A DNA stretch of 46,300 nucleotides from Rhodovarius lipocyclicus (GCF_009900765.1 NZ_JAAABL010000032.1:1-46300); one strand, 5' to 3'. Counted from the stretch's first letter, positions 29,983 through 38,269 are shown. The notes: generated by a model not told the origin, from the sequence alone. Numbers and translations are program-made.

Positions 29983-30010
29983 TCCTGCTCAATGGGTCCT
30001 GCTCAATGGG
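29983..30010. repeat. Perfect 14-bp tandem duplication at the aceA stop
   Basis: TCCTGCTCAATGGG occurs twice head to tail (29983-29996, 29997-30010). The second copy contains the aceA stop codon; read on the minus strand, the first copy supplies AGCAGGA, the left part of the small gene's ribosome-binding site. Confidence 0.85.
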
Positions 30011-31331
30011 TCGCGTCGTGGAACTGCGCGGCCTCGGTGCTGTGGGCCATGGCGGTGGTGCTCGCCTGCCCGCCGCTGGCGGCCATGGCCACCGCGTCGA
30101 AATACCCCACGCCCACTTCGCGCTGGTGGCGGACGGCGGTGAAGCCCTCGGCCTCGGCGGCGAATTCGGCCTGTTGCAGCTCGCTGTAGGCACCCATGCC
30201 GCGCTCGGCGTAGCCGCGGGCCAGCTTGAACATGGACAGGTTCAGGCTGTGGAACCCGGCCAGCGTCACGAACTGGAACTTGTAGCCCATGGCGCCCAGC
30301 TCACGCTGGAACCGGCTCGCGGCCTCGACACCCATCTTCCGCTGCCAGTTGAAGCTGGGCGAGCAGTTGTAGGCGAGCATCTTGCCCGGGAACTGCTTGT
30401 GGATGGCCTCGGCGAATTCCCGCGCATCGTTCAGGTCGGGGTCGGAGGTCTCCCACCACAGCAGGTCGGCATAGGGGGCATAGGCCAGGCTGCGGGCGAT
30501 CGCGTATTGCTTGCCCATGCCCGGGGTGATGCGGAAGAAGCCCTCGGCCGTGCGCTCGCCGTTGATGAAGGGGCGGTCGCGCTCGTCCACGTCGGCGGTC
30601 AGCAACTGGGCCGATTCCGCGTCGGTGCGGCAGAGCAGCACGGTGGGCACGCCCTCCACATCGGCGGCCAGGCGGGCCGCGTTCAGGGTGCGGATGTGCT
30701 GGCTGATCGGGACCAGCACCTTGCCGCCCAGGTGGCCGCACTTCTTCTCGCTGGCCAGCTGGTCCTCGAAATGCACGCCGGCGGCGCCGGCCTCGATCAT
30801 GCCCTTCATCAGCTCATAGGCGTTCAGCGCGCCGCCGAAGCCGGCCTCGGCATCGGCGATGATGGGGGCCATGTAGTGGGTGTCGTCCTCGCCCTTGCCG
30901 GTCAGGCGCTCCAGGGTGGAGATCTGGTCGGCGCGGCGCAGGGCGTTGTTGATGCGGCGCACCACGGTCGGCACGCTGTCCACCGGGTACAGCGACTGGT
31001 CGGGGTACATCTGGCCGCCGGAATTCGCATCCGCCGCCACCTGCCAGCCCGACAGGTAGATGGCCTTCAGCCCCGCCTTCACCTGCTGCAGCGCCTGCAT
31101 GCCGGTCAGCGCGCCCAGCGTGTTCACGAAGGGCTCCTCGGCCAGCAGGCGGCGCAGGCGCAGCGCGCCCTGCTCGGCCAGGGTGTGGCTCACCCGGAAG
31201 CTGCCGGCCAGGCGGCGGACATCCTCGGGCGAGTAGTCGCGGCGGATGCCGTCACCCCAGCCCGGGGCGCCGCCGCCGGGGCCGCGGGTGGTGCCATCGG
31301 GGGCCAGGGTCGGGTTGGTCTCGGGGCGCAT
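30003..31331 (-). CDS. aceA: Isocitrate lyase
   Basis: AceA splits isocitrate to glyoxylate and succinate, the first glyoxylate-shunt step. The 442-residue protein carries the signature KKCGHLGGK with catalytic Cys198, preceded by [11 protein letters not shown] (metal-binding Asp), [11 protein letters not shown], and followed by [13 protein letters not shown] and [13 protein letters not shown] 31331 (MRPETNPT) is chosen: GGAG lies six bases upstream, whereas it abuts the alternative ATG 31337. Malate synthase is not in the window. The gene diverges from a ScfR/RamB-type regulator over 205 bases, which fits control by that protein, and is followed by a tiny gene and a terminator. Confidence 0.96.
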   Translation of the reverse strand: MRPETNPTLAPDGTTRGPGGGAPGWGDGIRRDYSPEDVRRLAGSFRVSHTLAEQGALRLRRLLAEEPFVNTLGALTGMQALQQVKAGLKAIYLSGWQVAADANSGGQMYPDQSLYPVDSVPTVVRRINNALRRADQISTLERLTGKGEDDTHYMAPIIADAEAGFGGALNAYELMKGMIEAGAAGVHFEDQLASEKKCGHLGGKVLVPISQHIRTLNAARLAADVEGVPTVLLCRTDAESAQLLTADVDERDRPFINGERTAEGFFRITPGMGKQYAIARSLAYAPYADLLWWETSDPDLNDAREFAEAIHKQFPGKMLAYNCSPSFNWQRKMGVEAASRFQRELGAMGYKFQFVTLAGFHSLNLSMFKLARGYAERGMGAYSELQQAEFAAEAEGFTAVRHQREVGVGYFDAVAMAASGGQASTTAMAHSTEAAQFHDATH

Positions 31332-31536
31332 CGTCATCTCCGTGTGAAAGCCTGTTTCGTGCCCGCCCAGCTGTGCCAAGGGTTTCGGCGTGGGCTTCGG
31401 CGTGAAGTGAAGATTTCACATTGCAGCCCGATGGCGAAAGAGGGATAAGCGTTGTCAAGCTGCAAGGCGGTAAAGCGCCCGTTTTCCCGCACTGCAAAAT
31501 AGTAAAGAATGTAAAACAGGAACGCCGGAAACAACC
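31332..31536. promoter_or_regulatory. Divergent aceA / regulator control region
   Basis: This gap holds promoters for both directions. GTGAA-GAT-TTCAC at 31407-31419 is a perfect 5-bp inverted repeat with an extra GTGAA just before it, a good operator candidate. TTGCAG (31421), CTGCAAGG (31460) and CTGCAAAA (31492) recall the TTTGCAAA-type site described for RamB of Corynebacterium. The region from 31490 to 31520 is AT-rich. Which site serves which gene cannot be told. Confidence 0.5.
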
Positions 31537-32928
31537 ATGTCAAAGCCGCTGATCGGGCGCGTCGTGCGCCGGCTGCGCACCGAACAAGGCATCGCCCAAC
31601 AGGCGCTGGCCGCGCGGCTGGGCATCTCCGCCAGCTATCTGAACCTGATCGAGCACGACCAGCGCGCCGTCACCGCCGCCATCCTGATCAAGCTGACGGA
31701 GGCGCTGGGCGTCGATCTCGCCACCCTGTCGGGCCATGCCGAAAAGGCGCTGGAAACCAGCCTGCGGGAGGTCTTCGCCGACCAGGCCCTGGGCACGGAG
31801 GCAGTGCCGGATGTGGAGGTCGCCTCCCTCGCCGCGTCCTCTCCCAACGCGGCGCGCGCGGTGCTGGCGCTGTACCGCGCCTGGCGCGTCGCGCGGGAGG
31901 ACAGCGCGGGCCTCGCCCTGCCCTCCGGCCGGCGGCTGGTGCTGCCGACCGAGGAGACGCGGGATTTCTTCCACGACCGCGCCAACCACTTCCCCGCCAT
32001 CGAGACCTTCACCGAGGCGCTGGGCCAGGAGCTGGGCGCGCAGCCGGCCGAGATGAACCACGCGATCGCCGAACGCCTGCGCAAGCGCCACGGCGTGCGC
32101 GTGGTGGTGGGCCCGCTGGAGGGCGCGCTGCGCCGCTACGACCCGCAGAACCGCATGCTGGCGCTGTCGGAGACCCTGCCGCGCGAAAGCCGCGGCTTCC
32201 AGATGGCCTTCCAGCTGCTGCTGCTGGAGGGGCGGGAGGCGGTGGAATCCCTGGTGGCGGACGCGCATCCGGCCAGCCAGGATTCGGCCGCGCTGATGCG
32301 CATCGGCGTGCTGAACTACGCCGCCGGCGCGCTGCTGATGCCCTATCAGCCCTTCCAGCATTCCGCCCGCGCCCTGCGCCATGACCTGGAGGCGCTGGCG
32401 ATGCGCTTCGGTGTCTCCTTCGAGCAGGCGGCGCATCGGCTTTCCACCCTGCAGCGAGAGGGGCATCGCGGCGTGCCCTTCTTCTTCCTGCGCGTCGACC
32501 TGGCGGGGAATGTGGACAAGCGCTTCTCGGCGGCGGGTTTTCCCTTCGCGCGCTTCGGCGGCAGCTGCCCGAAATGGGTGGTGCACCAGGCCTTCACCAC
32601 CCCCGGCACCCTGCGCGTGCAGCACGCGGCCCTGCCGGACGGCGCGCGCTTCCTGTGCTTCGCCCGTACCGTGCAGGGCCAGGCGCGCGGGTGGGGCGAG
32701 CCCCCGCCCCTGCATGTGATCGCCATGGGCTGCGACGCCGCCCATGCCGCCGAGATCGTCTACGCCGACGGCATGGACCTGCGGCACGATCCGGTCGGCA
32801 TCGGCCTGTCCTGCCGGTTGTGCGACCGGATGGATTGCCGCAGCCGGGCCTTCCCACCACTCGAACACAGGCTCAAACTCGACCCCAATGAGGACGGCGC
32901 CACACCGTGGCGCTTCGAGAAAGGCTGA
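31537..32928 (+). CDS. Short-chain fatty-acyl-responsive transcriptional regulator (ScfR/RamB type)
   Basis: This 463-residue regulator has an N-terminal XRE-type helix-turn-helix (about 7-60: RRLRTEQGIAQQALAARLG then SYLNLIEHDQR), a central IrrE/ImmA-like domain (RGFQMAFQLLLLEG, NYAAGALLMPYQPF) and a C-terminal domain with CRLCDRMDCRSRAFPP, cysteines 426, 429 and 434. The HExxH protease motif expected in active IrrE-like domains is absent (QMAFQLLLLE stands there), so it is probably a sensor only. Family members (RamB, ScfR) control glyoxylate-cycle and propionate genes in response to acyl-CoA status. The divergent aceA is the obvious target. It is followed by a GST gene after 10 bases. Confidence 0.88.
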   Translation: MSKPLIGRVVRRLRTEQGIAQQALAARLGISASYLNLIEHDQRAVTAAILIKLTEALGVDLATLSGHAEKALETSLREVFADQALGTEAVPDVEVASLAASSPNAARAVLALYRAWRVAREDSAGLALPSGRRLVLPTEETRDFFHDRANHFPAIETFTEALGQELGAQPAEMNHAIAERLRKRHGVRVVVGPLEGALRRYDPQNRMLALSETLPRESRGFQMAFQLLLLEGREAVESLVADAHPASQDSAALMRIGVLNYAAGALLMPYQPFQHSARALRHDLEALAMRFGVSFEQAAHRLSTLQREGHRGVPFFFLRVDLAGNVDKRFSAAGFPFARFGGSCPKWVVHQAFTTPGTLRVQHAALPDGARFLCFARTVQGQARGWGEPPPLHVIAMGCDAAHAAEIVYADGMDLRHDPVGIGLSCRLCDRMDCRSRAFPPLEHRLKLDPNEDGATPWRFEKG

Positions 32929-32938
32929 GCATTCCAAC

Positions 32939-33577
32939 ATGCTGACGATTCTGGGCCGCGCGAACAGCGTGAACGTGATGAAGGTGCTGTGGTGCCTGGA
33001 TGAGCTGGGCTGGCCCTATGAGCGCCACGACGCCGGCATGCAGTACGGGGTGGTGAACACCCCCGAATACCGCGCGAAAAACCCCAATGGCCGCGTGCCC
33101 ACCCTGGTGGATGGGGATTTCGTGCTGTGGGAGAGCAATTCCATCCTGCGCTACCTGTGCCTGAAGGCGGGCGGCGATGCGGGGGGCCTGTATCCCGCCG
33201 CCCCCGCCGCGCGCGCCAGCGTGGACCGCTGGCTGGACTGGCAGCTGTCCATCGTCAGCCCCGCCGAGCGCAACCTGTTCTGGGGCATGGTGCGCACGCC
33301 GGAAGACAAGCGCGACTACACCCTGATCGACACGGCGGTGAGGGACATGGCCACGAACTGGGCCATCATCGAGGACCGGCTGGGCGACGGCCGCGCCTTC
33401 CTGGAAGGCGAGCACCTGACCATCGCGGATATCGTGCTGGGCTGCTACGCGCGGCGCTGGTTCGGGGCGGAAGTGCAACGGCCCGGCATGCCGGAACTGC
33501 CGGCGATGCGGGCGTGGTACGGGCGGCTGGAAGCACGGCCAGGGTTCCGGACCTTCGTGGCACCGAAACTGTTCTGA
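32939..33577 (+). CDS. Glutathione S-transferase family protein
   Basis: The 212-residue cytosolic GST has an N-terminal thioredoxin-like domain with GRANSVNVMKVLWCLDELG, the cis-Pro segment NPNGRVPTLVDG, and the glutathione-binding WESNSILRYL. The all-helical C-terminal domain contains FLEGEHLTIADIVLG, with the conserved capping Asp. ATG 32939 gives the normal size; the frame upstream is a shadow of the regulator. It lies 10 bases behind the regulator gene and is probably co-transcribed. Substrate unknown. Confidence 0.9.
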   Translation: MLTILGRANSVNVMKVLWCLDELGWPYERHDAGMQYGVVNTPEYRAKNPNGRVPTLVDGDFVLWESNSILRYLCLKAGGDAGGLYPAAPAARASVDRWLDWQLSIVSPAERNLFWGMVRTPEDKRDYTLIDTAVRDMATNWAIIEDRLGDGRAFLEGEHLTIADIVLGCYARRWFGAEVQRPGMPELPAMRAWYGRLEARPGFRTFVAPKLF

Positions 33578-33597
33578 CAGGGCGCATTGGGGAAGGC

Positions 33598-33802
33598 GCC
33601 GCCTTCCCCAAACCCCATCCGCTGGGGAGATAAGATCTCCCCAGGCCCCTGCGAGAAGTTTGGGACCGGCACCAATCCTATATAATTGATATTATTATAT
33701 AAATTTACCAGAAGAACCTTCGCAGGTTCCGCGCCGTCCGAAAACTGATGGAAAGTAATGGGGGGTTCTCGGGGGGAAAGTCATTTCCCCCCGAGCGGGA
33801 GC
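33598..33802 (-). repeat. Intergenic repeat, copy B (inverted relative to copy A)
   Basis: This copy fills the gap between the convergent GST and MFS genes. It is the reverse complement of copy A, with three identical blocks of 46, 31 and 48 bases (33618-33663, 33679-33709, 33752-33799), including both hairpins and the AT core. Outside the blocks it differs, and on the MFS side it has its own hairpin GAGGGC-GGC-GCCCTC (33804-33818). Copies A and B frame the 4.1-kb aceA-regulator-GST segment head to head. Confidence 0.9.
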
Positions 33803-33822
33803 CCGAGGGCGGCGCCCTCGGC

Positions 33823-35226
33823 CTACCCCCTCCGCTGCCCGCTCACCTCATGCCCGATATCCTTGGGCAGCCTTGCGTAGAACGGCGTGGCCAGTGCCAC
33901 CACCAGTGCCGCCACCACGAAGCCCGCCGAGAAATCCTGCACGGCCAGTTCGTGCCGCCCGTGCAGGTGGGCGCTGAATTCCAGCGTGGCGGTGGCCAGC
34001 ACGGTGCCCAGGGCGGGTGCCATCTGCTGGGCCATGCCCATAAACCCCGTGGCGGCCGACAGGCGGCTCTGCGGCAGTTCCGCGAAGGACAGCGTGTTCA
34101 GCGAGGTGAATTGCAGGCTGCGCGCCAGGCCGGACAGGGCCAGCCAGATGAACATGCCCCAGATCGGCCAGTTCGGCGTGAACAGCGCGGAGCCGCCCAG
34201 CGTGACCGCGGCCGCCAGCCCGCCCCACATCACCGTGCCGCGGAACCCGGCCCAGCGCAGGATGGGGCGGGCCAGGGGCTTCATGAACAGCGCGCCCAGG
34301 GCGGTGGCGAAGCTGACGAAGCCGGCCTCGGAGGCCGCCCAGCCGAAGCCCACCTGCAGCAGCACCGGCACCAGGAAGGGGCTGGCCCCCGCGCCGATGC
34401 GGAACAGGGAGCCCGCGAACATCGCGGCATGGAAGCTAGGCACCCGCAGCAGGGAGAGGTCGAGCGCGGGGCGCTCCGCCCGCCGGCAATGGCGCCAGGC
34501 GATGACGCCGAGCGCGATGCCCAGCAGCAGCCCGGCCTCGGGCCAGCCGGGGGGCATCACGCCGCGGCCGATGGTCTCCAGGCTGAACATGAACAGCGTC
34601 AGCGCGCCGCCCACCAGCAGCAGGCCGCGCGTGTCCGGCGGGCCCGGGTGCTCGGTGACCATGCTGGGGATTTTCCAGGCGACCAGGATCAGGCCCAGTA
34701 TGCCCACGGGCACGTTGATCCAGAACACGCTGCGCCAGCCGGCCAGGTCCGTCAGCACGCCGCCCAGCATGGGGCCGCTGATGGGGCCCAGCATGCCGGG
34801 CATGGTCAACCAGGCCATGGCGGTCAGCATCTGGTCCTTGCGCAGGCCCCGCAGCAGCAGCAGCCGGCCCACGGGCACCATCATGGCCCCCGCCAGCCCC
34901 TGCACGATGCGCGCGGCGACCAAGCCCGGCAGCCCGCCCGCCAGCCCGCACATCGCGGAGGAGGCGGCGAACAGCGCGATGGCGAACATGAACACGCGCT
35001 TGGGGCCGTAGCGATCGGCCACCCAGCCGGAGACAGGGATGAACACCGTCAGCGCCACCAGATAGCTGGTGATGGCGACGCCAAGGCGCGCGGGTTCCTC
35101 GCCCAGGTCGCGTGCCATGGCGGGCAGGGCCGTCGTCACCGCCGCGCTGTCCAGGTTCTGCATGAACAGGGCGCTGGCCACGATGATGGCGGTCAAACGG
35201 GGATCTTTGGACGTTGCCTCGGACAT
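33823..35226 (-). CDS. MFS drug-resistance-type exporter (DHA2 / EmrB-QacA-like)
   Basis: This inner-membrane major facilitator protein has 467 residues with many membrane helices, probably 14 as in DHA2 carriers. Visible motifs are FMQNLDSAAVTTALPAMARDL in helix 1 (the DHA2 D-motif region), motif A GWVADRYGPKRVFM, RIVQGLAGAMMVPVGR, and motif C-like GPISGPMLGGVLTDLAGWR with FWINVPVG, typical of EmrB/QacA exporters. ATG 35226 (MSEATSKD) follows AAGGGG; an upstream ATG at 35310 would add 28 residues unlike the family. Substrate unknown. Confidence 0.9.
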   Translation of the reverse strand: MSEATSKDPRLTAIIVASALFMQNLDSAAVTTALPAMARDLGEEPARLGVAITSYLVALTVFIPVSGWVADRYGPKRVFMFAIALFAASSAMCGLAGGLPGLVAARIVQGLAGAMMVPVGRLLLLRGLRKDQMLTAMAWLTMPGMLGPISGPMLGGVLTDLAGWRSVFWINVPVGILGLILVAWKIPSMVTEHPGPPDTRGLLLVGGALTLFMFSLETIGRGVMPPGWPEAGLLLGIALGVIAWRHCRRAERPALDLSLLRVPSFHAAMFAGSLFRIGAGASPFLVPVLLQVGFGWAASEAGFVSFATALGALFMKPLARPILRWAGFRGTVMWGGLAAAVTLGGSALFTPNWPIWGMFIWLALSGLARSLQFTSLNTLSFAELPQSRLSAATGFMGMAQQMAPALGTVLATATLEFSAHLHGRHELAVQDFSAGFVVAALVVALATPFYARLPKDIGHEVSGQRRG

Positions 35227-35650
35227 GCCCCTTATGGATACGCGGGCCCGGGGCGAGCCGGAAGCGGGCAGTTGCGCCCGCACGGCGGTGGGGGGCCGCT
35301 TTCGCATCACCAGAACATAGTATTCACAGGCATTGGAAATCGTGTTTCATGAACGGGTTTGATGAAAGGGGCGCATTGCGGTGATATGATTTGTCCCGGC
35401 ATCCCGGGTTCAGATTGCGCGGAGTTGTTCCCGCCGACATGGGCGGGGCAAGTCGGCCTCTTCAGGAACGGGTGTCATCTCGCTTGTCTTTTGCAGTACA
35501 TCACAATATCGTGAAAACCGGCTTCGTATTGAATGTCGGGGAATATTTGGCCGCGCCACACACTAGGGTGTTGCAGTGCGGAAAAACTCGTATCCCGCGT
35601 GTATCGCCAGCACAGTTCTGGCGGATGCGACCGGTCCGAGCGGAGGTGGC
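35227..35650. promoter_or_regulatory. 424-base divergent intergenic region, MFS exporter / glycosyltransferase fusion
   Basis: There is no gene here that can be supported. The centre (about 35318-35400 and 35490-35550) is AT-rich for this genome. TATGAT at 35385-35390 is a fair -10 hexamer for the plus strand, without a clear -35. A GTG at 35576 could extend the downstream protein by 25 residues, but the ATG at 35651 has the better ribosome-binding site. Confidence 0.35.
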
Positions 35651-37390
35651 ATGAGCGAAGCGCCTTTGACAGGAGAGCGTGAGCGGCACTGGAGCCTGCT
35701 TTCCCATGTGATTCCGCGCGTCAGCCACGCCTCGGCCGCGCGCATCTATGGCCATGTCCGCCTGTCGCCGAAGCTGCTGCCGCTGTCCCATACCGTGCGC
35801 CTCGGCTGGTTCCTGACCCCGGCGGGCTCCGAACTCGCCGGCCATCGATTCGCCGAGGGGCGGATCCAGCTCATGTCCACCGACGAGCCGGACCGCTTCG
35901 CCTTCACCGTCGATGCCGCCGCCATCGCGGAACAGCACGGCGCGGCGCTGGCCACGCTCTGGATCGACCTGGTGCATGAGGGCGAGTTCTGGTTCTGCGA
36001 CGTGGACTGGAACGCGCTGCGCATCGACCTGGCCATGCCCCGCCCGCTGCTGGGCTCCCCGCTCGGCGCCGGGCTGCTGCAACGCACCCTGCTGGGCGCG
36101 GGCCAGCTGGAATTGCTGAACGCCATCCAGACCGCGGAACAGCGCCACAATATCGGCCAGGCGCTGCGGCGCGGGCTGCTGGCCAGCGAGGGGCTGCTGC
36201 CGGCCTCCGCCCCCCGCCGCCGCGCCTTCACCCCGCCTGAGCCCGCCTTGGATGGGCTGCGCCCGCAGGCCACGCCCGCCGGCGGCTACATGGGCTCCCG
36301 CTCCATGGGCACGGTGGCCAGCGCGCAGCCGCGCCAGCTGATGGCCGCCATCCTGGCGCATGAGCCCTGGCCCGCCTTCGAAGTGGCGGACACCGACTAT
36401 TTCCAGCGCTCCCGCGTGGAGCACCACCATCTGCGCCAGCCGCTGACGGCCGCGATGCTGGATGCGCTGGCCACCCAGTCCAGCACCGTGATGGCGCGCG
36501 CCTTCTCCTCGCCGGAGGCACTGCGCCACTGGTGGCTGTTCGACATCGTGCTGCCCCACCCCCTGCCGGCCGAGGCCCTGCCGCACGACCACCGCCGCCA
36601 CTGGCAGCGGCTGGTGGTGGCCGATGCCATCGCGCCCGCCAACCGCTATGTGATGGAGGCCTGGGAACAGCAGCAGGCCCGCCATCCGGGCCAGGGCGGC
36701 TCCCTGCAGGATGCGGCGGACCGGCTGGCCTTCCAGCTCTCGCTGCTGCTGGAAAGCTGGCGGGACCATCGCCGCCTGGCGCTGCTGGGCGATGATGCGA
36801 TCGGCTTCTGGGCCCAGCGCATCGCCTTCGGCGGGCGGTTCCTGTCCCTGTTCACCCTGCTGGCCAGCATGGCCGCGGAGGCCGGGGAGCCGGTGGACGT
36901 GATGGGCGCCGAGGAAGCCCTGATGGCCCAGGCCGACAAGGTGGAGGCGCTGGTCGCCGAGCAGTGCCCGGCCATGCTGCCCCTGCTGGGCCAGGGTGCC
37001 GCGCGGCGCGGCCGCCCGCGCCAGAACCCCGTCTATCTGGTCGGCCAGCGCCACGCGCTGGGCATGGGCCAGGCCCTGCGCCTGAGCGCGGAGGCGCTGG
37101 ACCGCCTGGGCGTCACCACCCGCATCTTCGACGCCGATGAGGCGCAGCCGCTGATCATCGCGCCCTCCGGCAGGCTGCTGCCCTGGCAGCCGGACCAGAA
37201 CCAGGCCGCCCCCGCGCGGCAGGCCACGACCCAGGGCGTGGAAAAGCCGGTCAGCCTGTTCTTCTGCGCGGCCGACGCGATGAAGGACCTGCTGCGCAAC
37301 CAAGCGTTCTCCGGCATCACGGCGCGCGGCCGGGTGGGGGCCTTCCCCTGGGCCTTCGCCGATGTGCCCGCCCCCAGGCTGCCGGCCTGA
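35651..37390 (+). CDS. N-terminal part of a frameshifted glycosyltransferase fusion protein
   Basis: ATG 35651 follows GGAGG (35642-35646). The 579-residue frame has an N-terminal region of about 430 residues that I do not recognise, soluble and with many Trp/His/Leu, then from about 448 an apparent glycosyltransferase N-terminal domain: VYLVGQRHALGMGQALRLSAEALDRLGV, then SLFFCAADAM and GRVGAFPWAFADVPAP, as in large-fusion GT4 enzymes. It stops at TGA 37388-37390 exactly where such proteins continue. Reading one base back at the C run 37371-37375 joins it to the next frame (VPAPQAAGLKEVDTLWAP), so the two frames are probably one ~840-residue gene broken by a one-base deletion or sequencing error. 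Confidence 0.75.
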   Translation: MSEAPLTGERERHWSLLSHVIPRVSHASAARIYGHVRLSPKLLPLSHTVRLGWFLTPAGSELAGHRFAEGRIQLMSTDEPDRFAFTVDAAAIAEQHGAALATLWIDLVHEGEFWFCDVDWNALRIDLAMPRPLLGSPLGAGLLQRTLLGAGQLELLNAIQTAEQRHNIGQALRRGLLASEGLLPASAPRRRAFTPPEPALDGLRPQATPAGGYMGSRSMGTVASAQPRQLMAAILAHEPWPAFEVADTDYFQRSRVEHHHLRQPLTAAMLDALATQSSTVMARAFSSPEALRHWWLFDIVLPHPLPAEALPHDHRRHWQRLVVADAIAPANRYVMEAWEQQQARHPGQGGSLQDAADRLAFQLSLLLESWRDHRRLALLGDDAIGFWAQRIAFGGRFLSLFTLLASMAAEAGEPVDVMGAEEALMAQADKVEALVAEQCPAMLPLLGQGAARRGRPRQNPVYLVGQRHALGMGQALRLSAEALDRLGVTTRIFDADEAQPLIIAPSGRLLPWQPDQNQAAPARQATTQGVEKPVSLFFCAADAMKDLLRNQAFSGITARGRVGAFPWAFADVPAPRLPA

Positions 37391-37395
37391 AGGAG

Positions 37396-38172
37396 GTGGA
37401 CACGCTGTGGGCGCCCACCGAATTCGTCCGCCAGGCCTTCGCCCGCACCAGCAACCGGCCGCTGGCCACGCTGGGCGTGCCGCTGGAACTGCCCGAGGGC
37501 TTGGCCGACCCCTATGCCGAGCTGTTGCCAGACCGCGCCTCCACCTTCGTGTTCTTCTCCGCCTTCAACCCGGCGGCGGGGCTGCGGCGGAAGAACCCCT
37601 CGGCGGTCATCTCCGGCTTCATCCAGGCCTTCCCCAACGGGACGGAGCCGGTGGCGCTGGTGCTGCGCCTGCCCGATGGCGGGGTGGACGAACAGGCCGC
37701 CCCCTATGGCGAGTGGTCGCTGATCCAGCAGGCCGCGGCGCGGGACCCGCGCATCATCCTGCTGGAGGAACGCGGCACGGATGAGCGCGCCCTGTCCTTC
37801 GTGCGGCATGCCGATGCCGTGGTCTCGGCCCACCGGTCGGAAGCCTTCGGCCTGCTCTGCGCCCAGGCGCAGTATTACGGCCGGCCGCTGATCGCCACCG
37901 GCTATTCCGGCAACATGGACTACTGCAACCAGGACAACAGCTGGCTGCTGGATTTCAAGCTGCGGGACGTGCAGCCGGGCGAGCTGGCCTTCGACATCCG
38001 CACCCAATGGGCGGATGTGAAGATCGACCACGTGGCGGTGCAGATGCTGGCCGTGCTGCACCAGCGGGAACATGCGCGGGAAAAGGCCCAGCGCGGCCAG
38101 GACCTGGTGCGGGACCTGTATGCCCCCGCGCGCTTCGACCAGATCCTGAAGCAGCAGCTGAGCCTGGCCTGA
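37396..38172 (+). CDS. C-terminal part of the frameshifted glycosyltransferase (GT4-like)
   Basis: This frame is open from within the previous gene; GTG 37396 with AGGAGG (37391-37396) overlapping it is not a natural start. The 258 residues form the second Rossmann domain of a group-1 glycosyltransferase: DTLWAPTEFVRQAF, VFFSAFNPAAGLRRKNPSAVI, IILLEERGTDERALSFVRHADAVVSAHRSEAFGLL and ATGYSGNMDYCNQDNSW. The usual EX7E pair reads E...Q here (EAFGLLCAQAQ). It has no first domain of its own, which supports its being the tail of the preceding frame. If authentic, the break probably inactivates the enzyme. Confidence 0.75.
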   Translation: MDTLWAPTEFVRQAFARTSNRPLATLGVPLELPEGLADPYAELLPDRASTFVFFSAFNPAAGLRRKNPSAVISGFIQAFPNGTEPVALVLRLPDGGVDEQAAPYGEWSLIQQAAARDPRIILLEERGTDERALSFVRHADAVVSAHRSEAFGLLCAQAQYYGRPLIATGYSGNMDYCNQDNSWLLDFKLRDVQPGELAFDIRTQWADVKIDHVAVQMLAVLHQREHAREKAQRGQDLVRDLYAPARFDQILKQQLSLA

Positions 38173-38253
38173 GCCATGGCGCGCCCCCGTCCCCCGGGGG
38201 CGCCGCGCACGAAAATATCGTCGGTTAACCGGCTGGAAACCCATTCCGTGCTT

Positions 38254-38269
38254 TGGCACGATTCTTGAA
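38254..38269 (+). promoter_or_regulatory. Near-match to a sigma-54 promoter upstream of kdsD
   Basis: TGGCAC-N5-TTGA resembles the sigma-54 consensus TGGCAC-N5-TTGC, but the invariant C of the -12 GC is A. The rpoN gene is in the operon that starts 58 bases downstream. It is suggestive only and may be fortuitous; a sigma-70 promoter in the same gap is equally possible. Confidence 0.2.

Noticed and set aside
37369-37376. Programmed -1 ribosomal frameshift joining the two glycosyltransferase frames
   Set aside because: The site GCC CCC AGG does not form an X XXY YYZ slippery heptamer in the zero frame and no obvious downstream pseudoknot was seen; a one-base indel in the C run explains it more simply.
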